A DNA stretch of 64,000 nucleotides, taken from positions 2,790,001 through 2,854,000 of the forward strand of contig NC_021182.1 in NCBI RefSeq assembly GCF_000389635.1. The letters run 5' to 3'. A program made the translations under genes and the position numbers. The notes beneath the pieces were generated by a model. That model was given only the letters and a program-made list of their open reading frames with translations, was not told the origin of the DNA and ran no database searches. The DNA is from Clostridium pasteurianum BC1 (GTDB lineage Bacteria; Bacillota; Clostridia; Clostridiales; Clostridiaceae). This document shows, piece after piece, positions 8,651 to 17,252 of this stretch; position 1 is the first letter of the stretch, and every line of letters starts with the position of its first letter.

Positions 8651-8711
8651 TATAAAATTAAATTCTATTAATAATATAAGTATTTTAGACAAAAAAATTG
8701 ACAATAATTTC

Positions 8712-8819
8712 TTTACATTTTCTACATAATAATATATAATATGCATAGAACAAAAGTGCTAAATGGTACCCCTTTTTTAATAAACCCTATGTCCACACAT
8801 AGGGTTTATTTATTTTTTT
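8712..8819 (+). ncRNA. Short transcription unit A (promoter plus terminator)
   Basis: A near-consensus promoter, TTTACA (8712-8717), 17 bp, TATAAT (8735-8740), stands about 40 bases before a 10-bp perfect stem (8782-8791/8798-8807) with a long T-tract. The predicted RNA is about 70 nt (from about 8747) with no coding frame. The same plan, with matching words in the same order, recurs at 9426-9545, so the two units look like diverged copies. They flank a lipoprotein gene. The role is unknown. Confidence 0.5.
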
Positions 8820-8902
8820 GTAAACTTTTATATGCATATTACCATCTTTTTCCAATAAAGTGTATAATATATATTGTAAAATAATTACAAGGGAGTGTTA
8901 AT

Positions 8903-9349
8903 ATGAATAACAAAACAAGTATGCTAAAAAGAAAAGGATTATCTAGAATAATTACCGCCTGTATTATCGCAGTAGGTATTGTAAGTTTATTTAGTGGTTG
9001 TGGATCTAATGGTAAAAACAATACTACTAATAATGCTACTAATAATGCTACTAATACTATTGCATCAAATAATACTACTGCAACAGACAACAACTCAAGT
9101 AATAGCGGACAAGCTAATACTACTAATTCATCACAACAAAATAATGCTGTAAATACTACATCTAAAACTACTTCAAATACTACATCATCAGCAGTGAATA
9201 GTAATCCAGTTGTATACTATTTAAAAGGTAGTAAAACATACTATTTAAGTAAGACAGATACAGCCTTAAAAAATAGTAAAAATATATTAAATACCACTTT
9301 AAAGCAAGCTAAAGCATCAGGTATGCATGAATCTACTACAAAAAATTGA
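8903..9349 (+). CDS. Lipoprotein with Asn/Thr/Ser-rich linker and cysteine-less C-terminal domain
   Basis: A 148-residue precursor with basic N-terminus, hydrophobic segment and lipobox FSGC (Cys at residue 33), so it is probably lipidated and outside the membrane. Residues 35-100 are an Asn/Thr/Ser-rich spacer. The final 45 residues (VVYYLKGSKTYYLSKTD...TTLKQAKASGMHES) resemble the short Cys-containing module found at the ends of clostridial secreted proteins, but the expected metal-binding cysteines are replaced (Asp, Ser, Thr). A clear paralogue is at 43006-43521 in the transposon. Start: ATG at 8903 after AAGGGAGTG. The function is unknown; a surface or exclusion role for the element is a guess. 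Confidence 0.75.
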   Translation: MNNKTSMLKRKGLSRIITACIIAVGIVSLFSGCGSNGKNNTTNNATNNATNTIASNNTTATDNNSSNSGQANTTNSSQQNNAVNTTSKTTSNTTSSAVNSNPVVYYLKGSKTYYLSKTDTALKNSKNILNTTLKQAKASGMHESTTKN

Positions 9350-9425
9350 TAAGCAATATTTATGTTAATTCAAAGTATAATTTATAGTGTAAAGTTTAGC
9401 TGTTAAAATGCAATAAAAGTATTTA

Positions 9426-9545
9426 TTTACATTTTGTGTATAACAATGTATAATATGTATAAGCAATATATTATTATAAAAATTACCCTTTCTTTAGAAA
9501 TAAACCTTATGTTTTGTGATAAACATAAGGTTTATTTATTTTCTT
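9426..9545 (+). ncRNA. Short transcription unit B (promoter plus terminator)
   Basis: The promoter TTTACA (9426-9431), 17 bp, TATAAT (9449-9454) is followed by a perfect 13-bp stem (9502-9514/9521-9533) and a T-rich tail. The predicted RNA is about 85 nt. It matches unit A at 8712-8819 in promoter flanks (TTTACATTTT, TATAATATG-ATA), an ACCC-TTT word and the AATAAACC hairpin. The stem has compensated changes between copies (CCCTATG versus CCTTATG), which argues for a conserved RNA structure. Confidence 0.5.
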
Positions 9546-9635
9546 CCTGCAATAGTATCCAAACTCCAGGTAAATACATTCAGTACATCTTGCCTTACCT
9601 TTTCTCTGCCATGCTCTATTCTTTTTAGATACATC
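9507..9635 (-). CDS. Small Cys-containing frame, 42 codons (tentative)
   Basis: The minus-strand frame MYLKRIEHGREKGKARCTEC continues into a segment with a third Cys and ends in KKINKPYV. The CxxC...C spacing looks like a small zinc-binding protein. Against it are a weak ribosome-binding site and overlap with short unit B on the other strand. A 16-codon frame over unit A's hairpin ends in the similar KKINKPYV, so both hairpins may descend from the end of a coding sequence. Confidence 0.3.
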   Translation of the reverse strand, partial: DVSKKNRAWQRKGKARCTECIYLEFGYYCRKKINKPYVYHKT

Positions 9636-9716
9636 TATTATCGATCCCATACTCATACCTGTTTTATTGTTCTCATAATCTCAACTCCTGTTTAATTCAG
9701 TTTTTTAATAAATCTC

Positions 9717-9745
9717 TTGACTTACCGAACTAAACTGCTTATATT
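9717..9745 (+). promoter_or_regulatory. Promoter of the candidate large RNA
   Basis: TTGACT (9717-9722), a spacer of exactly 17 bp, and TATATT (9740-9745). No coding frame follows for more than 500 bases, and the next strong signal on this strand is the terminator at 10248-10286. Confidence 0.6.
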
Positions 9746-9751
9746 TTTGGA

Positions 9752-10286
9752 ATGATAAGCAATTGTGAGGAAGATATAGTTTGCCCTAGAAAAGAGCATA
9801 AATGAAAAGAACTACCAAACTAATGGTAATTCTTATATTTTTGTTTATGATGAAGTTGCTGAGTATAGTAACTGCTATTGTTATTAATACTTAACATATA
9901 AATTACTGCCCTTATATGTGCCTATATGGCTTATATTAATAGCTGCCTTGCGACCAGTAAAACCTACCTATCTAATTTATTTAACGCATAGATACAGGCG
10001 TTTGACGGGTATATGCCACAATAACAGAAATAATATATAACCGAGTACGATTTTCAGCATTGGCTCGACCACACCACTAGAATTATTTTAAGTTGCTCTA
10101 GTGCTTGGACAACTCACATATTACCTTAAAAACGGCAATAAGAAACTAGACCTTGCAAAAAAATTATTTTTTTAGTAAAATAATTGTAAGGTTTAATTTA
10201 GCAATATTCAATTAAAGTCGTTGTTGAGTTGTTAAATTTAAATTTCTATAAGCTAATGTTGTCGGGACATATAGCTTATTTTTTTA
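9752..10286 (+). ncRNA. Candidate large structured non-coding RNA, about 535 nt
   Basis: The stretch has its own promoter (9717-9745) and ends at a stem ATAAGCTA/TAGCTTAT (10248-10255, 10272-10279) followed by seven T. It has no reading frame of note on either strand. Its base composition is less AT-rich than ordinary spacers, and local stems are evident: AAGAA-TACC/GGTA-TTCTT near 9820-9850, CACTAGA/TCTAGTG near 10072-10100, and CCTTGCAA/TTGTAAGG near 10155-10195. Size, location on a phage- or plasmid-like element and lack of coding recall the large ornate RNAs ROOL and GOLLD, but I cannot match it to either by sequence. It converges with the integrase operon. Confidence 0.55.
10248..10286 (+). 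terminator. Terminator of the candidate large RNA
   Basis: An 8-bp stem ATAAGCTA/TAGCTTAT with an ATG/CAT extension closes a short loop and is followed by a run of T on the plus strand. The minus-strand gene at 10287 ends at its edge, so it may also slow transcription from the integrase side. Confidence 0.65.
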
Positions 10287-10469
10287 TTAATACCATTCTA
10301 CTGATCCATCTAATTTCTGATATACTCGTAGCCATTGACCATTTTTAAAAATCACTTTAATAGCAACTCGTTTATTTTTCATTGCTAATTTTTTATAACT
10401 TTCAATATCTTCTCTCATTTCCTTGGATTGTAATTTATAATAATAATTAAATAGTTCTTTTGCAGACAT
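10287..10469 (-). CDS. Small basic protein cotranscribed with the integrase
   Basis: A 60-residue protein with a GAGGTGATTT ribosome-binding site. It starts 6 bases after the integrase stop, so it is the second gene of that operon. It begins with helices (AKELFNYYYKLQ, MREDIESYKKLAMK) and ends in two strands (VAIKVIFKNGQWLRVYQKLDG). Such a small partner next to a tyrosine recombinase could be an excisionase-type directionality factor, but it has no recognisable helix-turn-helix. The family is unknown. Confidence 0.55.
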   Translation of the reverse strand: MSAKELFNYYYKLQSKEMREDIESYKKLAMKNKRVAIKVIFKNGQWLRVYQKLDGSVEWY

Positions 10470-10475
10470 AATAAA

Positions 10476-11468
10476 TCACCTCTTATTTTTTAAGTTCATA
10501 TTTTCTAAAGGACTAAAATTTTGATAATTCTTTCTTATATCAGCATCTGTTAGATCTAAATATGCTGATTCCGTCACCTTCACTGATGAATGCCCTAAAA
10601 TTTTACTTAAAGTATATATATTACCTCCACACATGAGGAATCTTTTAGCAAAATTATTACGTAATTGGTGAGGACAAATATCATTTAGACTAATTCTTTT
10701 ACCATAATCTCTTAATTTCTTTTCAAAAGTTCTTATTAATAGCTGTGTGCCCTTTGAAGTGCAAAATAACAGTTCTGATTCTACATACCTATCTTTATAC
10801 TGTAGCCACCTTTTAAGTCCTCTCTGCATGATCTGACTGAAATATACATATCTATTCTTTTTACCCTTTGTATTTTCTGCTGTTAGAAATATACTTCTAT
10901 AATTGAGATCTAAATCTGTAACTTTTATTGCTAAAGATTCAGATATTCTCATACCTGTATCAAGTAATAGTTGAATAATAATATAATCACGATATTCATG
11001 GAATTTAGTTGTATCGATATGCCTAAGTAATTCTGACATTTGTTCATCAGAAATAAAACCCTTTGGTTTTCTATCATTTTTGAATTGCTTAATATTTTTG
11101 ACTATGTCTTTCTTAATATAGTTTTGATCTTTTAGATAATTGAAGAACACCTTAATGTTTCTAATATAATTATTAACTGTTGTCAAAGATACTTTTTTAC
11201 CATAGTCATTTCTAATTTCTGGTTTATTAATTTTTAAACTATTCTTATCACCTACAACAGTATATTTACCTCTGTCTTTTATATAGATTATATATTCTCT
11301 TATTATTTTTTCTGAAATACTTGATAAATTAACTATCTTTTTTTCTTCGTTTAAATAATTGAAAAATAATCTGAGTGTTTGCTCATAGCTCATCATAGTT
11401 TTTTTAGATAAGTTCTTAGATTCACAATAAATCATAAATTCATCTAATAGAATATCCATATTTTTCAT
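10476..11468 (-). CDS. Tyrosine recombinase (element integrase)
   Basis: A 330-residue protein with an N-terminal SAM-like core-binding domain (about 1-125) and a C-terminal catalytic domain with the full set of active-site residues: Arg174 (TGMRISE), Lys201/203 (NTKGKK), His267 and Arg270 (PHQLR), His293 (LGHSS) and nucleophile Tyr303 (AYLDL). The ATG at 11468 is chosen because GGAGGAGG lies 10 bases before it; an upstream ATG overlaps that site itself. It is transcribed away from spo0A into the element, the usual layout for an integrase beside its attachment site. It most likely inserts and excises the element at the spo0A 3' end. Confidence 0.85.
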   Translation of the reverse strand: MKNMDILLDEFMIYCESKNLSKKTMMSYEQTLRLFFNYLNEEKKIVNLSSISEKIIREYIIYIKDRGKYTVVGDKNSLKINKPEIRNDYGKKVSLTTVNNYIRNIKVFFNYLKDQNYIKKDIVKNIKQFKNDRKPKGFISDEQMSELLRHIDTTKFHEYRDYIIIQLLLDTGMRISESLAIKVTDLDLNYRSIFLTAENTKGKKNRYVYFSQIMQRGLKRWLQYKDRYVESELLFCTSKGTQLLIRTFEKKLRDYGKRISLNDICPHQLRNNFAKRFLMCGGNIYTLSKILGHSSVKVTESAYLDLTDADIRKNYQNFSPLENMNLKNKR

Positions 11469-11565
11469 AAAAAAATAGACCTCCTCCATTCACCTAATGA
11501 ATGAAAAAAGTCTATCAGTATTTTATTTATAGATTTATACACAATTTCTTACATTTTTGCTTCTA

Positions 11566-11588
11566 GCATAAAAAGCGAACTACCGCTA
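11566..11588 (-). terminator. Probable spo0A terminator
   Basis: On the minus strand AGCG-GTAGTT-CGCT is followed by TTTTTATG, immediately after the spo0A stop. The stem is short. The same short palindrome would also be a plausible recombination core for the neighbouring integrase. Confidence 0.4.
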
Positions 11589-11594
11589 AACCAT

Positions 11595-12419
11595 TTACTG
11601 AGCAACATTCTTAACTCTGTTCTTAAGTCTAAGCTTATCTGCTATCATTGCAATAAATTCCGAATTAGTTGGCTTACCTTTTGCGTTATGTATTGTATAG
11701 CCAAATAATTTATTTATAGTATCAACTTGACCTCTTGACCAGGCTACTTCAATTGCATGTCTTATTGCTCTTTCAACACGACTGGCAGTTGTATTGTATT
11801 TTTTCGCTATAGATGGGTACAACTCTTTAGTTACAGCTGATAAAAGTTCTATATTCTCTACTACCATGTTAATAGCTTCTCTTAAATACATATAGCCTTT
11901 AATATGAGCAGGTACTCCTATTTCATGAATTATACTTGTTATTTCAGCTTCTAAATCTAAAGGTTCCGATTCGGAAACTTTTACTTCTGCAGCTTTCTCA
12001 GTAGGCATTGTCTTTTTCGTATCTGAATCTAAAATTGTATTATTAAACATTTGTCTTATTCTCTTTGTAAATACATCCATATCAAAAGGCTTTACAACAT
12101 AATAATCTGCGCCTAAAGTTATAGCTCTCTGCGTAATCTTATCCTGACCTACAGCTGACAATACGATTACATTTGGTACAGGGTTTATATCCATATTCCC
12201 AAGTCTTTCTAAAACTCCCAAGCCATCTAAATGTGGCATTATTATATCTAATATAACTAAGTCTGGCTTCTTCTCTTCAATTAATTTTAAAGCCTCTATC
12301 CCGTCTTTAGCGATCCCCACTACTACTATGTCACTTTGATTTAATAAATAATCATTTAGAATGTTACAGAATTCTTTATTATCATCCGCTATCAATACAC
12401 TTATTTTAGAATATTCCAT
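11595..12419 (-). CDS. spo0A: Sporulation master regulator Spo0A
   Basis: A 274-residue response regulator. The receiver domain has the acidic pocket (ADD at 11-13), phosphoacceptor Asp58 in [10 protein letters not shown] and the conserved Lys in VVKPFD. A variable linker (about 130-150) follows, then the Spo0A-specific DNA-binding domain with the [18 protein letters not shown] recognition helix and the [15 protein letters not shown] end. When phosphorylated it controls entry into sporulation and, in clostridia, solventogenesis. It lies downstream of spoIVB, as in other clostridia. Confident. Confidence 0.97.
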   Translation of the reverse strand: MEYSKISVLIADDNKEFCNILNDYLLNQSDIVVVGIAKDGIEALKLIEEKKPDLVILDIIMPHLDGLGVLERLGNMDINPVPNVIVLSAVGQDKITQRAITLGADYYVVKPFDMDVFTKRIRQMFNNTILDSDTKKTMPTEKAAEVKVSESEPLDLEAEITSIIHEIGVPAHIKGYMYLREAINMVVENIELLSAVTKELYPSIAKKYNTTASRVERAIRHAIEVAWSRGQVDTINKLFGYTIHNAKGKPTNSEFIAMIADKLRLKNRVKNVAQ

Positions 12420-12658
12420 TTTTTACTCCCCTTTATATTTCTAATTTCCATATGTTTACAGTTAAAGTATTCGACAAATCTTTAATAAAACCTTCTTTAT
12501 TATATAAATTATTTTTTTTATTAAATTTATTTTATATTTATATTTTTATTAAATAAATTATATTTCTGTTCTATTTTATTATTAAATCAACTAAAAAGCA
12601 AGATATTTTGTAAAATTTTACTATAATAATTTATTTTAACATTAATTATAAAAATCAC
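12420..12658. other. spo0A upstream region
   Basis: Extremely AT-rich spacer upstream of spo0A. It will hold the spo0A promoters (sigma-A and sigma-H types are expected from the family), but I cannot pick out a convincing pair or a 0A box by eye. No reading frame is supported. Confidence 0.3.
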
Positions 12659-12813
12659 TGTCTCAAAATAAACACCTTATACAAGACACAAATAAATAAA
12701 CATACGTTAATTTGTAAAAAACATTTAAAAGTAATATTTTGATGGCATTAACACTTCTATCATTGATAGAGAAAAAGGGCGTCTCTAATGCCGCATATAA
12801 TACATTTGAGACA
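12659..12813. repeat. Miniature inverted-repeat element between spo0A and spoIVB
   Basis: TGTCTCAAA at 12659-12667 and its exact complement TTTGAGACA at 12805-12813 bound a 155-bp segment with an internal nested structure (GGCATTA/TAATGCC around CTATCATTGATAG). It contains no supportable gene. It looks like a MITE or an elaborate intergenic hairpin; no second copy is seen in the window. Confidence 0.4.
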
Positions 12814-12826
12814 AACCCTTTTGTTT

Positions 12827-14050
12827 TTAATTTAAAATCCCAGCATCCTTTAGCATCCATTCCATATATATTCCATATCCTACATCAGGTTTATTAATAA
12901 GAACATGAGTTACAGCACCTACAATTTTATTATTTTGTATTATAGGACTACCGCTCATTCCTTGAACAATACCACCTGTTTTTTCTAATAATTCTGGATC
13001 TGTAACTCTTATAACCATACTTTTAGGTCCTGGTGATTCCTGTGAAAGAAGCTTTTCAATTTTTATATTATATAATTTAGGTTGCTCACCATCTATTGTA
13101 GTTAGTATCTGAGCATCTCCTTCTTTTATGTCATTTCTAAGTCCCACTTCCATAGGTTTATTAAACTTACTATTTTTTAATGTTTTAACACAAGTACCAT
13201 AAATTCCCGAAACAGTATTAGTTTTTATATTTCCTAGAGGATCTTGTTCATTTACAAAAATCCCTCTAACTTCTCCAGGGTTACCCTTAGTTCCCTTTTT
13301 TATAGATATAATGGAAGAATTTATTATATTGCCATCTTTTACTGTAAGCATTGTACCAGTATCTACATCCGTTATAGGATGACCTAGTGCCGCAAATTTT
13401 CCTGATTTTTCATGGTAGAAGGTTAGGGTTCCTACACCAGCAGTGGAATCTCTCACCCAAAGTCCTAATTTGTAACCATTATCTACATCGCTTTTTACTG
13501 CTTTAATTTCCTTATCAATATTTTTCCCTTCTCTTACTATGGTGACTTTCATAATTGAATCCTTATATTTATTTAGTTTTTCTGAAACACTTTTAGAATT
13601 ATTTACATTTTCTCCATCAATTTTTATTATACTATCACCAATTTGTACACCTGCTTGTGCCGCTGGACTACTAATTTTTCCATTTTGTGAGTCAATATCA
13701 GATAGTCCTACTACTAGAACTCCCTGAGTATTTAACTTTATGCCTACCGGCTGACCTCCAGGATAAACAGTTATAGGCGGTACTATTTCTAAATTTACAT
13801 TTTTAACTGGAAAAACACCTAATAAATTTATAGATTTCCTTATTTTTGTTCCATATCCTTTATTGACATTTTGCTTTAGTACTGAAATATCATCATTATT
13901 TACCTTTAATAATGAGCCATAATTTATATTTTCACCTTGCCTTACATATATGGTTTCAGGTATATCTCTTAAGCTCATAAAGGTAACTAAAGTTAAAATA
14001 ATAATAGGAGTTAAAATAGAGCATATTATTTTTAACTTTTTATTTTTCAT
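12827..14050 (-). CDS. spoIVB: SpoIVB serine peptidase
   Basis: A 407-residue protein with an N-terminal membrane anchor (residues 5-25), a PDZ domain (about 105-185, with VGLSDIDSQNGKISSPAAQAG) and the S55 peptidase domain. Catalytic residues are visible: His in AALGHPITD and Ser in GMSGSPII. In the family it is secreted from the forespore and cleaves SpoIVFA to trigger sigma-K processing. Clostridia use it with a simpler partner set. It is followed by spo0A and preceded by recN, the conserved clostridial order. Confident. Confidence 0.95.
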   Translation of the reverse strand: MKNKKLKIICSILTPIIILTLVTFMSLRDIPETIYVRQGENINYGSLLKVNNDDISVLKQNVNKGYGTKIRKSINLLGVFPVKNVNLEIVPPITVYPGGQPVGIKLNTQGVLVVGLSDIDSQNGKISSPAAQAGVQIGDSIIKIDGENVNNSKSVSEKLNKYKDSIMKVTIVREGKNIDKEIKAVKSDVDNGYKLGLWVRDSTAGVGTLTFYHEKSGKFAALGHPITDVDTGTMLTVKDGNIINSSIISIKKGTKGNPGEVRGIFVNEQDPLGNIKTNTVSGIYGTCVKTLKNSKFNKPMEVGLRNDIKEGDAQILTTIDGEQPKLYNIKIEKLLSQESPGPKSMVIRVTDPELLEKTGGIVQGMSGSPIIQNNKIVGAVTHVLINKPDVGYGIYMEWMLKDAGILN

Positions 14051-14166
14051 GCTTTTAACCTCCTGTTTTCCTAAGATTATAACTTTAAGTTACCCTTCTG
14101 AATTTTTATTATGCTATTATAACGATGCATTATTAGTTAATACTTTGAATATACGAAAAATATCAA

Positions 14167-14202
14167 TAAAAAACCCCATAATTTATATTATGGGTTTTTT
14201 TA
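14167..14202 (-). terminator. Bidirectional-type terminator between recN and spoIVB
   Basis: The stem ACCC-CATAAT/ATTATG-GGGT has runs of A on one side and seven T on the other. On the minus strand it follows the recN stop (14213) directly and isolates recN from spoIVB. Confidence 0.75.
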
Positions 14203-14212
14203 TTGATATTTA

Positions 14213-15919
14213 TTATAAATTCTTCCTTAATTTTTTCTTTTTATTATCTGCCAATAGAATCATTTCCTTAGAATTTTCCAAAGTTAAATTTGTAACTTCA
14301 CTACCGCTAATCATTTTAGCAATAGCTTTCTCTTTTTCTTCTAAGGTAAGTCTATTTACAAAAGTAAAAGTTTTATTATTTAATATCTTTTTTTCAATAA
14401 GATAATGCACATCTGACATACACGCAATTTGTGGCAAATGTGTTATACAAAAAACCTGATGATTATTTGATATAGCGTACATTTTTTCTGCTACACTTTG
14501 GGCAATTCTACCACTTATCCCAGTATCAATTTCATCAAAAATTACGGAAGGTATATTATCCTTATCAATGAAAGCGGTTTTAAATGCTAACATGATCCTA
14601 GACAATTCACCGCCAGAAACAACTTTTTCCAGTTCCCTCAATGGTTCTCCAGGATTAGTAGTTATAAAAAATTGTACTTTATCTCCTCCATTTTCATTTA
14701 TATTATTTTCATTAAATTCTATTTTTATTTTAAATAAACTTTTATCAAGACCTATATACTTCAATTCATCTAAAATTTTTCCTTCTAAAATTTTTGCAAC
14801 TTTTTCCCTTATACTATGAATTTTTTTACCTTGATTAGTTACTTTTATACAAATTTCTTTTTTATCAATTGATAATTGTTCTATAATTTCAGAAAAATGA
14901 ACAAGTTCTTCATACTGACTTATTATCTTATCTCTATAATTAATTATATCTTTAATAGTTTTTCCATATTTCTTTTTTAATCCATCAATTGTATATAATC
15001 TATTATTTATATATTCAAGTTCTTTATCATCAAATTCAATTTTATCTTTAATATCTCTGATAATTGATATATTTTCTTCTATATTATAATAACATTCCTC
15101 TAAAGAATCTACCACAGACTTTATTTCATTAGAATGTTCCTCTATAGATTTAAGCTCTTTAATAACAATTCCTAAATTGTCAAATATGGATGAAAATCCT
15201 TCCTTTCCAGTATACAATCTTTGGTAATTATTACATAAGACCTTATTTATAACCTCACTATTTGATATAATAGTGTATCTTTCTTCCAAATCAATATCTT
15301 CGCCCTCTTTTAATTTTGCCCTTTCTATTTCATCAATTTGATATTTTAAAAAATCTATAATTTTATCTTTGTCCCCTGTTTTTTTAGAAAATTCATCTAT
15401 TTTTGCATCAATATCTTTTAACTCATTATAATATATGTTATATTGTTCTTTTTCTTTTTTTAAAGAATTATATCCGAAAGAATCCAAAAAAACAATGTGA
15501 TTTTCTGAATTCATAAGAGTTTGATTCTCATGCTGTCCATGTATATCCATTAACGTCTCACTAATTTTTCTCAATTGAGCAAGTAAAACTGTCTTACCAT
15601 TTATTTTAGTTATATTTTTACCTGATTGAAATGCTTCCCTCGAAATAATTAAAATGTCATTATAATCAATTTCTAAACTTTTTAGTACCTCTATGGTCTT
15701 ACTGTTTTTAGTAGTAAAAACAGCTTCTACAAAAGTCTTTTTTTCACCAGTTCTAATGGAGCTCTTTGCAAACTTTACCCCAAGTACATAGTTTATAGCA
15801 TCAATTAATATAGATTTACCTGCACCAGTTTCACCAGATAACACATTAAATCCATTTTCAAAGGAAATAGTTAGGGATTCTATAAGGGCAAAATTAGTGA
15901 TATTTAACTGAAGGAGCAT
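14213..15919 (-). CDS. recN: DNA repair ATPase RecN
   Basis: A 568-residue SMC-like protein. Walker A is GETGAGKSILID near the N-terminus (residues 29-40), a central coiled coil spans about 155-370, and the C-terminal half carries the ABC signature VSGGELSRIMLA and Walker B SVIFDEIDTGISG. RecN gathers broken DNA ends and helps RecA-dependent repair in the cytoplasm. The length (about 550-570) is typical. It follows argR by 11 bases, as in Bacillus and clostridia, and is the last gene of the nadK-argR-recN unit. Confidence 0.96.
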   Translation of the reverse strand: MLLQLNITNFALIESLTISFENGFNVLSGETGAGKSILIDAINYVLGVKFAKSSIRTGEKKTFVEAVFTTKNSKTIEVLKSLEIDYNDILIISREAFQSGKNITKINGKTVLLAQLRKISETLMDIHGQHENQTLMNSENHIVFLDSFGYNSLKKEKEQYNIYYNELKDIDAKIDEFSKKTGDKDKIIDFLKYQIDEIERAKLKEGEDIDLEERYTIISNSEVINKVLCNNYQRLYTGKEGFSSIFDNLGIVIKELKSIEEHSNEIKSVVDSLEECYYNIEENISIIRDIKDKIEFDDKELEYINNRLYTIDGLKKKYGKTIKDIINYRDKIISQYEELVHFSEIIEQLSIDKKEICIKVTNQGKKIHSIREKVAKILEGKILDELKYIGLDKSLFKIKIEFNENNINENGGDKVQFFITTNPGEPLRELEKVVSGGELSRIMLAFKTAFIDKDNIPSVIFDEIDTGISGRIAQSVAEKMYAISNNHQVFCITHLPQIACMSDVHYLIEKKILNNKTFTFVNRLTLEEKEKAIAKMISGSEVTNLTLENSKEMILLADNKKKKLRKNL

Positions 15920-15930
15920 GTTAAGTCCTC

Positions 15931-16389
15931 CTATTCATTTTCATTAAGCAGTCTTTTTAATTTCTGTACTATTTCAAATGCCTTTTCCTCATTGCGTACA
16001 AGTATAAATATAGTATTATCTCCTGCTATAGTACCTGCTATTTCATCAAAATTAAGAGTATCAATTGCTTCTGCTGCACCTGGCGCAGATCCAGAAATAG
16101 TTTTAACTACCACAAAATTTTTTACATGTTCTACATGTAAAACTGTTTGAGTAAATATACTAATCAATTTATTTGACAGAAAGCTTTCAGTGGAAGTTAT
16201 TGAAGCATATTTGTACTTTCCACTAGTAGACAAAACTTTAATTAATTTCAATTCCTTTATATCTCTTGAGACTGTAGCTTGCGTTACCATAATATCTTCT
16301 TTTTTTAGTTCATCTGCTAATTCTTCTTGAGTTTCTATATCCTTTGAGTTTATTATTTCTAAAATTTTAGCATGCCTCGATATTTTCAT
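15931..16389 (-). CDS. argR: Arginine repressor ArgR
   Basis: A 152-residue protein. The N-terminal winged helix (residues 1-75, with [28 protein letters not shown]) binds ARG boxes. The C-terminal domain has the [14 protein letters not shown] and [13 protein letters not shown] segments that form the hexamer and bind arginine. Its start overlaps the nadK stop by 4 bases, so the two are translationally coupled. It controls arginine synthesis and breakdown genes, none of which are in this window. Confidence 0.95.
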   Translation of the reverse strand: MKISRHAKILEIINSKDIETQEELADELKKEDIMVTQATVSRDIKELKLIKVLSTSGKYKYASITSTESFLSNKLISIFTQTVLHVEHVKNFVVVKTISGSAPGAAEAIDTLNFDEIAGTIAGDNTIFILVRNEEKAFEIVQKLKRLLNENE

Positions 16390-17240
16390 TCCTCATCACC
16401 TTCACACTCTATTGTTCTGGATATTATTTTTTTTCGTAATATTTTAAAATAATCATACCCTTTAATTCTAATTATCTTACATTTAAATGGAGCCTCTTTA
16501 ATATAAACCTTATGTATATTACTAATTTGCTGAGAATCTTGGCCATCCAGAGTTAAGTACACAGGCTGATATACTTTATTTAAGACCACATTGACTTCAT
16601 TTTTACTATCTATAACCATAGTTCTCACACCAAGGGATAAAGGACATATAGGTGTAATAGAAATTAAATTTAATGTAGGAGAGATTATTGGCCCTCCAGC
16701 AGAAAGAGAATAAGCAGTAGATCCTGTAGGGGTAGAAACAATTATTCCATCTGACATAAATTTTGTATAAAATTTACCATCAACTTTTATGCTATATTCT
16801 AATATTCTTGCCAAAGTTCCTTTAGATATAACAACTTCATTCAGTGCATAATATATTTTTTCATCTTCATTTCTTTTGATTTTACACTGAAGCATAATTC
16901 TCTCTTCTATTTCATATTCTGATTTTGACAATTTTATAATACATTCTTTTAATTCTGATAATTCTGCACTTGCTAGAAAACCTAAATGACCTAAATTAAT
17001 GCCTAGTATTGGTATATTATATTTACATACTCTTCTAGCAGTACTTAAAATGGTGCCATCACCACCTAAGGATATCATTATATCTATTTTTTTGGCATCC
17101 TCTTGATTAAAATTTCTAAGGTCATCAAATATTTTTATTTTTACATTTTTTATATTCTCAACTATAAGATCAGCTATCTCTCTAGTTATAGTTCTATCCT
17201 TATCTTTACTGATATTAATATTGATACCTATATTTTTCAT
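16386..17240 (-). CDS. nadK: NAD kinase
   Basis: A 284-residue protein with the family's signatures: LGGDGTIL (ATP/NAD binding, Asp as catalytic base) near residue 57 and [17 protein letters not shown] in the C-terminal beta-sandwich. It phosphorylates NAD to NADP in the cytoplasm using ATP or polyphosphate. It lies between tlyA and argR with a 12-base gap and a 4-base overlap, which indicates an operon. Length and order are normal for Clostridium. Confidence 0.95.
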   Translation of the reverse strand: MKNIGININISKDKDRTITREIADLIVENIKNVKIKIFDDLRNFNQEDAKKIDIMISLGGDGTILSTARRVCKYNIPILGINLGHLGFLASAELSELKECIIKLSKSEYEIEERIMLQCKIKRNEDEKIYYALNEVVISKGTLARILEYSIKVDGKFYTKFMSDGIIVSTPTGSTAYSLSAGGPIISPTLNLISITPICPLSLGVRTMVIDSKNEVNVVLNKVYQPVYLTLDGQDSQQISNIHKVYIKEAPFKCKIIRIKGYDYFKILRKKIISRTIECEGDEE

Positions 17241-17252
17241 AAATTTTTTCTC

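Larger units (their letters stand above)
1..11530. mobile_element. Right part of an integrated genetic element next to spo0A (left end outside window)
   Basis: This block combines a replication-initiator-like gene, iteron-like repeats, a phage-type RNA polymerase, an XRE regulator, a candidate defence protein and, at its right edge, a tyrosine recombinase transcribed into the element. It sits against the 3' end of spo0A, after which a normal core gene order begins. The exact right junction cannot be set because the left end, and so the repeated att core, is not in the window. It should lie between the integrase start (11468) and the spo0A stop (11595). The block could be a phage-plasmid, an integrated plasmid or an integrative conjugative element; no capsid, tail or conjugation genes are visible here. 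Confidence 0.55.

Noticed and set aside
8839-9093. Minus-strand Val/Leu-rich frame opposite the lipoprotein gene
   Set aside because: It is the complement of the Asn/Thr-rich linker codons and has no start signal.
12663-12860. Minus-strand frame of 65 codons next to spoIVB
   Set aside because: It overlaps the spoIVB end in another frame and the miniature inverted-repeat element; no ribosome-binding site.
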